Below are positions 56,840 through 64,000 of a stretch of DNA of 64,000 nt, piece after piece. The DNA is from Dactylorhiza incarnata (taxonomy: Eukaryota > Streptophyta > Magnoliopsida > Asparagales > Orchidaceae). The translations under genes and the position numbers were made by a program. The notes under the pieces were generated by a model. The model saw only the letters and a list, made by a program, of their open reading frames with translations. It had not been told where the DNA came from and ran no database searches. Positions within the stretch are counted from its first letter, which is position 1. Each line of letters begins with the position of its first letter. The stretch lies in the NCBI GenBank assembly GCA_033032865.1, contig JAWHQI010000019.1:9032001-9096000 (forward strand), given 5' to 3'.

Positions 56840-58548
56840 TGATAGCTAAAATTTAGGATATAAATAATTTTCTCCAAATTCTACGAACTATAGGCAAGAG
56901 CACCTATCGTTCATAGCATAGGATATTTAAAACAAATAAATATCAAGTGTCGTATTCCACGGGTTTGTTAACTACTTCTACTCACGCAAATTAATATTAT
57001 TTTATCGGAAGTAATATGAAGTTTTGAAAATAATTAAATAAAGAGAAAAATTTGATCGGGAATCCTTCTAAAGTAAAATATTTCGTAAATTTAGAATTCG
57101 AAAGAAATCGATTTAGACAAACTTGATCGTGGAGGTTCCCAAAATATGATAGAGCCTCTCTCGAGAGAACTACCACCTAACCTTAGGTTGATCGATTAAG
57201 ACCCCTCGACCAGTCGAAACCCCTAAGCTTGCTTTATGCGGTGAGCCCCACTATTGGATTTGACTCCAATCCGGAAGAATTTCATTACCCTCTCTCGAGG
57301 AGTGCAAACAATTCTTTTTACTGATGAGCGATCTACCGTATTTACGGATCTCTCGATACACTAAAATATGGATCAAACTTGATTTTCATACACTAGAAAT
57401 ATGAAACCAATAATTGCAAATCATCGGTAAATCTTAGTTTCCAAATCCAAACTAAGAATAAGAGATTACGAAATATAAAAACTTAGGAAATCATCCGATC
57501 AAATGCTATAAAAATAGTTAAAAATGATTTAAAAAGAAGAACAATTTTATTTCTAAGAAAAGGAATAACACATACAAGAAATAAAATTCTAAACTAAGAA
57601 TTAAGAAGTGCAAGACAAGAAGTAAATTGCATAAAGAAAATACAATAAGAAAATGCTGAAAAAACTAATCTAAAAATGACCCAATCTAAGCTAGGATCGG
57701 ATTCCCATCACTTTGGCAGCAGCTGGCTTTTATAGGCAGAAAATTGCTGAGTCACGCCCTTGGTCACGCCCGTGACCAAGGACGTGTAAGCTGCGTAATT
57801 GCGTCTTGAAAGCCCGGGAACATAGGGGAAGAAAAACCGGCAAAATTAATCATCTCGACGGGTCACGGCCTCGGTCACCCCCGTGACCTAGGGCGTGACT
57901 TGACCGAATCTGGAAACGGCGGGAAACGGCGCGATTTGGAGTTATTCTGGCAGTTGCGGGAATGGTCATCCCCTAGGTCATGGTCGTGACATGTAGTCAC
58001 GCCCGTGACAGAGGGCGTGACATGATCGAGTCTGGAAACGGCGCGATCTGGAGTTATTCTGGCAGTTGCGCGATGGGTCACCCCCTAGGTCATGGCCGTG
58101 ACATGGAGTCATGCTCGTGACCTGGGGCGTGTAGGCTGGAAATGATGTGGCGGCGTATTCTGGCAGCTGGAAGATGGTTGGGTTGAGTCATGGCCGTGAC
58201 TTGATGTCACGCCCTTGGTCATGGCCGTGACCGAGGGCGTGTAATACTAAATTGGGCTGGCGGCATGATCAGGCAGCTGGAAGATGGCTGGGTTGAGTCA
58301 TGGCCGTGACTTGAAGTCACGCCCTTGGTCATGGCCGTGACCGAGGGCGTGTACTGAAGATTTTTGCAGACTTGTTCCATTCTTTCCTCTGAACATGGCT
58401 GTGAGCTTGAATTTGCTATTAGCAGCCCCAGATTACCTGAAAACACAAAATAAAGCGAATTAGATATATATTAAACTAAAATTATATAAAAACTAATTAA
58501 TTACTACTAAAATACTATATAAAACTAACTATAAATAATGCACTATCA
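56840..58548 (-). repeat. Non-autonomous Athila-like 5' LTR (right)
   Basis: 1709 bp, same length as the left copy. TATA (minus) at 57727-57734; palindrome array 57744-58355. Confidence 0.9.
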
Positions 58549-58553
58549 GCAAC

Positions 58554-59128
58554 TCAGACCGCCTAACCGCTGAAGGTCGCCTGATCACTGAGTCCGCTGC
58601 GAACAGCACAAGAACACAATAAACCAGTTCGCTGATAGCCCGCAGACGAACTATTTATTCAAGCTGCCGGAAATCACCAAGGAAGGAGACCGCAACCTGC
58701 TGACCGCAAACCTGCGAACACAACAACCGGTTAGCTCACTTCCAAGACCGCGCGACTTCAAACTTGAGTCCATAAGAAACAATCCGGGCTCTTGTTCTTA
58801 CAGTTCTTGTTAGGAATGACGGGCCCTGCACCCCAATTTATAGGCGGATAGACGGATGTCGTCACCGCACAAACCGGGATACAATAACAGCCCATCAGAT
58901 CGCTAGCGGCCTCATAAGACAAACTGCGCGGACACAGCACTTGGACGAGATCCAGCAAAAGTCCGCAAGACAGCAGCAGTCCGCGCACAAGCCGCGCGGA
59001 CACAAGACTTGGACAAGATCCAGCCCAAGTCAGCAAGATAGCAGCAGTCCACGCACAAGCCGCGCGTACAAAGCGACTGACGTGCTATTTCCACACCGCT
59101 AATTAGCGGGCACGAAATGCGGTACGAC
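58554..59128 (-). mobile_element. Minus-strand copia-type LTR, part 2
   Basis: Continues from 52615. Minus-strand TATA (CCTATAAATTGG) near 58834-58844. Upstream of it in element orientation are repeats of CCGCGCGG and GCGCGGACACA (58930-59075). It is cut at 59129 by the next element; the rest of the LTR would lie beyond the window. ACGAC at 59124-59128 would be that element's TSD. Confidence 0.7.
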
Positions 59129-60575
59129 TGTAGTGCACCGGTCCTTGTCAAGTAATAAAAGTAGGGAGTAGCTCCCCGAATATCGTTCTCAAAGGACCGC
59201 AAGTTGGGGAATACGATTTGCTCGTTAGGAAATTAATTATGGGGGGTTCTAAGTTTAACAAAACAAGAGGGGGGTTTGGTTGATTTTATAGAACGGGAAA
59301 TGAGAAAACTAAACACTATGCGGGTCGCAATCACCGCGTCGCTTGGTGGATGGATTTAGTGCAGGCCGCGATGCCGTGCTTCGCTTAGCGGATGGCCGGT
59401 GAGCATATGGATGAGGTGAGTGCAAATGCGAGAGTTGAGGGTCGAAGGCACCTCTTCGCTATCGCTTCTAGCTTTTGCTAGAGCGAGTGCTAGAACATGC
59501 GGGTGTAAGTGGAGCGGGGGCGGAGCGCATCACAACACAGCAGAATGTAAAGACAAGTTCATAAATAAACTTCCATTCATAGACAAATAGATGTTCATTT
59601 AGTTCATTACAACCACTAAGAGTACAAATCACAAAATGAGAAGGGGTAGAAGTAACCACGAGATGAGAAGCCTCGCCGCGGATCGTGGTCGGAATGGGGG
59701 GTCGTCACGCCTCCTCCGAGCTTAGTCCTTGGTTGCTTCCGGGGTGTAGAGGCTGTCAATACCTCCAACCGCTGCCCGTCTTCTTCTCAGAGCTGGGTTC
59801 ACTTCTCCTTCACCCAATGGAGATGTCTTCCTCTTGGAATGCTGGCCGTAGATGGCGGAGAATGCTTCCGGAACCCTAGATGGACCTTTGGATCAATGGA
59901 TGAAGCTTTCCCAAGGGGAGGAATGGAAGGGGGGACCTTGGAGAGGTGGAACGGCGGAGTCGCGCACAGAAATCGCGCCTAAAACTGTGCAGAATCCCTA
60001 AAATCGCGGAACATCGGCTTAAATAGGGAGCAGAATAAGTACTGCGCACGGTCAGTGGCGCACGACCAATGGTCGTGCGCGAAGGAATGCCTGTGATCGT
60101 GCGCAGTCAACCTGTAGCAAAGAAAAAATAGAAAACAACGCACGGTCAGGGGCGCACGACCAGTGGTCGTGCGCGAAGAGATGCCTGTGATCGTGCGCAT
60201 ACCTTCGCACCGATCTCGATCTGGGCTGGGAATTAACGCACGACCAATGGTCGTGCGCCTGATCCTGCGCGAAGGAATGCGCACGATCAGAGGCTTTTTA
60301 GGCCAAAAATCACCCCGCACCATCCCGAACGTGCACACGATCTCAGGACCTGCAGGAAAAGTATAAATAACCCCGATCCGTGCACACCACCGGATCCATA
60401 ACACAGGCATACAGTAATATATAGGACAAACATGCCACAAAGGGGAAAGGATTGCATAAAAGGCGCAGAAATGCCATGCTATCAATATAAGCGTATATGA
60501 ACGGCAAATGAAGTGCAATGACACTAAAACAAACCCAAATGAGGCCGGAAATCACTGTATAAACCAGACTCATCA
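59129..60575 (-). repeat. 3' LTR of the third Athila-like element
   Basis: TGTAGTGCAC...GACTCATCA, 1447 bp. A weak TATA-like CTATTTAAG (minus strand, 60018-60026) lies just downstream of the palindrome array. The partner LTR is not in the window, so the ends rest on TG...CA and the purine tract. Confidence 0.7.
60043..60292. repeat. GCGCACGACCA palindrome array in the third Athila-like LTR
   Basis: Three units about 96 bp apart (60057, 60151 and 60238), each GCGCACGACCA or CGCACGACCA, one base, and TGGTCGTGCGC, plus GATCGTGCGC half-sites. Same motif as in the unrelated G1 LTR. Confidence 0.9.
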
Positions 60576-60590
60576 CACCCCCAGACTTAC
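60576..60590 (-). other. Polypurine tract of the third Athila-like element
   Basis: Minus strand GTAAGTCTGGGGGTG directly before TGATGAGTC. Two more near-identical tracts lie inside at about 61089-61101 and 62004-62016. Confidence 0.8.
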
Positions 60591-62467
60591 CTGTTTGCGC
60601 GTCCCGAGCAAACAAATCCGGCGGAGCGAGAAAAGACATAGTTGTGTTAGAAATTGCAAGGGCGGAGTGATATGCGAAGTCTCATACACATATGCATAGA
60701 AATCTAGTAGACAAAAGTTTTGATTTTGCATATTAGTTTATAATTTTCTAAGAGCGTATTTATATATTACGGTTACTCAAAAAGTGAATCACGGTGAATC
60801 ATAAGGTCGTACATAGGAAGAAAGTAAACTGAACGCTGAGGCGAGCGTTGCCAAAGATCGGGACTCGGGACAACTCCATTGAAATCCATCAATGTCGGTG
60901 ACCATAGGCTTGCCTGTTCACACTCTCTCCATGGCACTAGTATGACTCAAATGCGTGAATCAATAGGACTTTAGGTTTGAGATGAGGCTTGGGTTTAGGT
61001 GAGGTAAACAAAGATAAAAGCGACAGCTCAGACACTAAACCCAAATGAGGTAGCACAGAAAACTATCCTCATCACTACACAAACATGCGGGTACACTACA
61101 CCCCCAGACTTGGAATTAACAACATGGGTGCGTGCACCGCCTACTCCCAAACTTATACTTATACGAATGAATTTTTCATTCAAACTCATATCTTTTTCTT
61201 TTCTTCTCACATCTTTTCTCTTTTTCATTTTTTTTCTTTTCTTTTCTTATCATTTTCAGCAAATAAACAATAAAACACATCCACAACTTCACAAACATGT
61301 CACCACATCAACAACCCAACTCACAAAAATAATAAACAGCTAAAGCTCAGATTTGGGTGTGTGACTGGGATTGGCTTTTGGGCATTGGAGCGATAAAAGT
61401 GGGGTTGAATCAAAGAACGGGTAGGCACAATTGGGCTAACAAGGATATAGCGATAGGAAAGGGTGCAAAGGCTCAACCGGGCCAACATGATGGCCTATAT
61501 CACATTCACGCAGTTGACCAACCGTATACCCATGCTTCAAGAATCGCTTGGGGCGAGTTCTAGCCACCGAGAAAGATAATCCTTCCTCCCGACTCGGGCA
61601 ACACGAGACTAATGAACGTCTACACACATTCCTATGCTACCGTTTGATTCACACAGGATTCACCAAATTCCGAGTAAAGTAAACAATATTTGCGCTAGTA
61701 GAAAAATATAAACTAAAAGCATAAAAAGAAATTGAATCTACACGAATTCCTACGAGACATGAGCACTCGACTAGGAGCACTACAGGAGTCAACAAAGTAC
61801 TTCGTCTCGCAATCCTAACCCAGCACCGTGATTTCCCATTCACACAACTGAAATGAGTTGGACTCGTCGCGCGCCTACAGTTAAGTGCACTCACGTGGGT
61901 GTCGTGGTGTGCCATGAGATGAACAATGCTATAATATAACACAGTGTAAATCCTAGTATGCTGTGCACTGTGCATGTGAACGAGGGAACGATGACTCTCA
62001 CTCCCCCAGACTTATACTAAGCAAAAAAACATGTTCGATAGCGGCATAAGCTTAAGAAGGCTAAGATGTGAGATTACCCCATGCTCAGAAATGAGCATAC
62101 CAGAAGATATGGCGTTTTGTTCAGAAGGCGGTGATCCCGCCGTGCTCCAATAGATGCGGACCTGCGATTAAAAGGATCCCAGCACAACAAAAATATAGCA
62201 AAGAAAATAACAAGAAAGAATGGATCCAAATGGTCCCAAATGGGTTGTCTCCCAAGAGCCCTTTTGTTTAACGTCCTTGAAGGTGGACCAAATACCTGTA
62301 TTAGAGTTAGATAGCAAAAGTATTAACGACTGAATAAAAAGACACCCAGATGAGTGCCACACACAAACATGTTTTAACAACCTAAACATGAGAAGCTGAA
62401 TCAAACATTAGAAAAAACAAACTACGACGCGGGAGGCCACTGACGCACTCCAAACAAGAGGGGCAGC
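60591..62467. other. Non-coding 3' region of the third Athila-like element
   Basis: No supported ORF. It contains the two extra purine tracts and the Athila landmarks named above, plus a pyrimidine-rich TTTCTTTTC stretch at 61190-61258. Confidence 0.65.
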
Positions 62468-63796
62468 TCACTCTTCCTTGTCGCTGCCGCTGGCGCTGCT
62501 GCTGGCATAAATTAGGATTGGGGATGCGGGACGGGGCGCAGTGGGTGCAACACGAGCAGGAGGCTGAGGCACGTCCAGCCCGCCCCGAACACCCTGCTGA
62601 TAAATGAGGTCCTGCATCCAAAACTGCGATGCCTCCAGATCGGAGAGACGCTCACTCAGGTACGGGACACCCTGCATTGCATAATTGCCGAAGTGCTGCC
62701 CTGCTGGCTGCTGAGGTTGCTGCTCAGGTTGCTGCTCAGGCTGCTGCTCAGGCTGCTGCGACTGCTGTGGCGGCACCGCCGCCCTGCGTCTTCCCATTGC
62801 AGAAGACTCTGGCTGCTCGTCCCTATCCTCCTCCTCATGGCTACCAACACCACCATCACTTGGACCAGTCACCACATATGATCGGTTGCCCTTGCGCCCC
62901 ACCACACGCAGCAGGTGGAATCTCACCATTGTTGCCCGCGTGATCATGGAAGGAGCGGTAACCTGCTCCATCGGGTGTATCCGGTCCCACACTCCCAACC
63001 CTTTTGCGAGTCGGGTGACGTAATACGCACCCCCAATAGCTCCAGTGAGGCCATATATGGTCTCATGGTGGAAGAAGTAGGCCAGCATGAACCCCAGATG
63101 AAGGGGATACCGCTGCTGCATGCTGTAAAGGTACAAAAGATCATGCCAACCTACCACATTCTGGCTTAAACCACGTGCGGCGATAGAATGACTAATCAGG
63201 TGCTGCATGTACCGCAAGGCGGGAGATATGATCCTTGTTGATTTGGCCCGGCGAGCCATATACTCCTCATCAGTGCCGATGAATGACCGCCAGACGCTTT
63301 GCGAGGAGGCATCACCCGACAACATCGTCGCCAAGTTCTGGAAATCCAACCTTGCGGCCTCGCCTTCCGTGTAAAATCCAGCGTGGGTGGCGAGCTCGGG
63401 GAGTGTCAGGGTAAATACATGCCCCATCATCCGGAAAGAACAAACAAGAGGCCTGAATCCTGCCGGAGTGACTTCCCACTCAAATGTGGAGAGGAACTCC
63501 AACGTCAGCTCCTTGAATCCTAGCTCGGCACATTCGAAGACGTTCCTCCAGTTGTCGAAGGAGAAGAGGAAAAGAATTGCTTCCATCAGAGCGCCGCCAT
63601 CTCCAATCGACCGGAATTCCTCCCAGTCAACAAGAAGCTGCGAGAGGAAGGGCTTGCCCCTAAGCACGGTGAAGCGGCGCGTGTGCTCTTCCTTTGAGAA
63701 CTTGGCCATTCTCCCCAGGATTTGAGCGGGAGCGGCAGAGGAGGAGCGAGATCTTTGAAAAACCTTGGCAATGCGGCGGCTCCCGGATGGCTCCAT
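62468..63796 (-). CDS. Athila ORF1-type / putative plant transposon protein, 442 residues
   Basis: Intact frame. I start it at the ATG 63796 (MEPSGSRRIAKVF); upstream in-frame sequence has no ATG. Blocks: AKFSKEEHTRRFTVLRGKPF, WRNVFECAELGFKELTLEFLSTFEWEV, FSFRMMGHVFTLTLPELATHAGFYTE, then RRAKSTRIISPALRYMQHLI and HLGFMLAYFFHH. The YRELTLEFLSTF-like and RxSxIRSPALRYxH-like patterns are typical of the plant family annotated as ATHILA ORF-1 or putative plant transposon protein. The C-terminus has a Gln/Pro-rich repeat (about residues 335-365). Function unknown. Confidence 0.75.
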   Translation of the reverse strand: MEPSGSRRIAKVFQRSRSSSAAPAQILGRMAKFSKEEHTRRFTVLRGKPFLSQLLVDWEEFRSIGDGGALMEAILFLFSFDNWRNVFECAELGFKELTLEFLSTFEWEVTPAGFRPLVCSFRMMGHVFTLTLPELATHAGFYTEGEAARLDFQNLATMLSGDASSQSVWRSFIGTDEEYMARRAKSTRIISPALRYMQHLISHSIAARGLSQNVVGWHDLLYLYSMQQRYPLHLGFMLAYFFHHETIYGLTGAIGGAYYVTRLAKGLGVWDRIHPMEQVTAPSMITRATMVRFHLLRVVGRKGNRSYVVTGPSDGGVGSHEEEDRDEQPESSAMGRRRAAVPPQQSQQPEQQPEQQPEQQPQQPAGQHFGNYAMQGVPYLSERLSDLEASQFWMQDLIYQQGVRGGLDVPQPPARVAPTAPRPASPILIYASSSASGSDKEE

Positions 63797-63959
63797 GGAC
63801 ACGCAAGCTTGAAGGAGGAGAGGAGGAGGGGGAAGCTTACCGGAGAAGATGGAGAGAGGAGGAGGAAAAGAGCTCCCAGACGGCGCACGCTCAGCGACCA
63901 AAAAACTGAGAACCCTAGACGCACGCACAAGAGCCGGCCGAAAGGTTTTAAAAGAAACT

Positions 63960-64000
63960 GGGCCCGCGCACGACCAGTGGTCGTGCGCCGATAAATAGGG
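63960..64000. repeat. GCGCACGACCA palindrome at the window edge
   Basis: A full site at 63966-63988, upstream of the ORF1 gene, with a TATA-like CTATTTATC (minus strand) at 63990-63998. It may be LTR or internal promoter sequence; the window ends here. Confidence 0.6.

Larger units (their letters stand above)
52616..58548 (-). mobile_element. Pol-less Athila-like element, 5933 bp, non-autonomous
   Basis: Two LTRs of 1709 bp (52616-54324, 56840-58548), TGATAGCTAA...GCACTATCA, with the TSD GCAAC at 52611-52615 and 58549-58553. It has a tRNA-Asp-type primer site and a terminal purine tract but only one ORF between them, a truncated Gag. Shared 3' landmarks tie it to Athila. By eye the LTRs differ at about 27 sites, so it moved recently, presumably with enzymes supplied in trans. 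Confidence 0.9.
59129..64000 (-). mobile_element. Third Athila-like element, incomplete at the window end
   Basis: 3' LTR 59129-60575, purine tract, Athila-type 3' region, and a large ORF, all on the minus strand. Shared landmarks: GGCAAGCCTATGG (60908-60920, minus strand), CTCTTGGGAGACAACCCA (62237-62258, minus strand). No pol lies between the ORF and the 3' LTR, so it looks non-autonomous unless pol lies to the right of the window. Confidence 0.75.

Noticed and set aside
63797..63928. N-terminal extension of the ORF1-type protein up to 63928
   Set aside because: The frame there starts at GTG, not ATG, and covers a telo-box-like CTAGGGTT and a low-complexity proline stretch; the ATG at 63796 is the first real start.

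Overview
This window is a repeat graveyard from a large plant genome, almost certainly a flowering plant. Every coding sequence I can recognise belongs to a transposable element. The lineages present (Tat, Athila and Tekay-type chromovirus Ty3/gypsy; several Ty1/copia families; a LINE piece; a tRNA-derived SINE) are plant-typical. I see no host gene, rRNA, tRNA gene or CRISPR array. I cannot name the species.

The elements are stacked inside each other, and exact 5-bp target-site duplications (TSDs) let the layers be peeled off. The oldest layer is a decayed gypsy element, here called X. Its very long LTR starts at 2231 (TGTAACATCC) and ends at 49763, beside a perfect TGGTATCAGAGC primer site. 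That LTR is interrupted by: (1) a 14.7-kb Tat element on the minus strand (2908-26549, TSD ATCAT), itself split by a nearly intact Tekay-like chromovirus called G1 (15636-24606, TSD ATGTA); (2) a roughly 5.3-kb solo LTR of the X family called Y (27707-40165, TSD TTGTG/TTATG), which carries a LINE fragment and a copia element (32079-38590, TSD AGTAC); (3) a copia LTR piece, four SINE copies and a 5'-truncated Athila element (41106-48775). Right of X's LTR comes decayed gypsy internal sequence, then a minus-strand copia LTR from 52197. That LTR is split by a pol-less Athila-like element (52616-58548, TSD GCAAC) and by a third Athila-like element that runs off the window (59129 onward).

The nesting order agrees with LTR divergence by eye. 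G1 and the pol-less Athila-like element differ by about two dozen bases between their LTRs (1-2 percent) and are young. Tat and copia are older, and X and Y older still.

Two observations stand out. First, nearly every LTR family here has an array of CpG-rich inverted-repeat motifs in U3, just upstream of its TATA box. Each family has its own motif, yet in two cases unrelated lineages share one: GTTCG-N-CGAAC in Tat and Y, and GCGCACGACCA with its mirror in G1 and the third Athila-like element. Second, G1 appears to start Gag from a 24-bp exon inside its LTR, splice over the primer site, and splice again between gag and pol, so that only spliced RNA gives Gag-Pol. The Tat element also carries two TATA-driven, intron-containing antisense genes and a 96-bp tandem repeat array.
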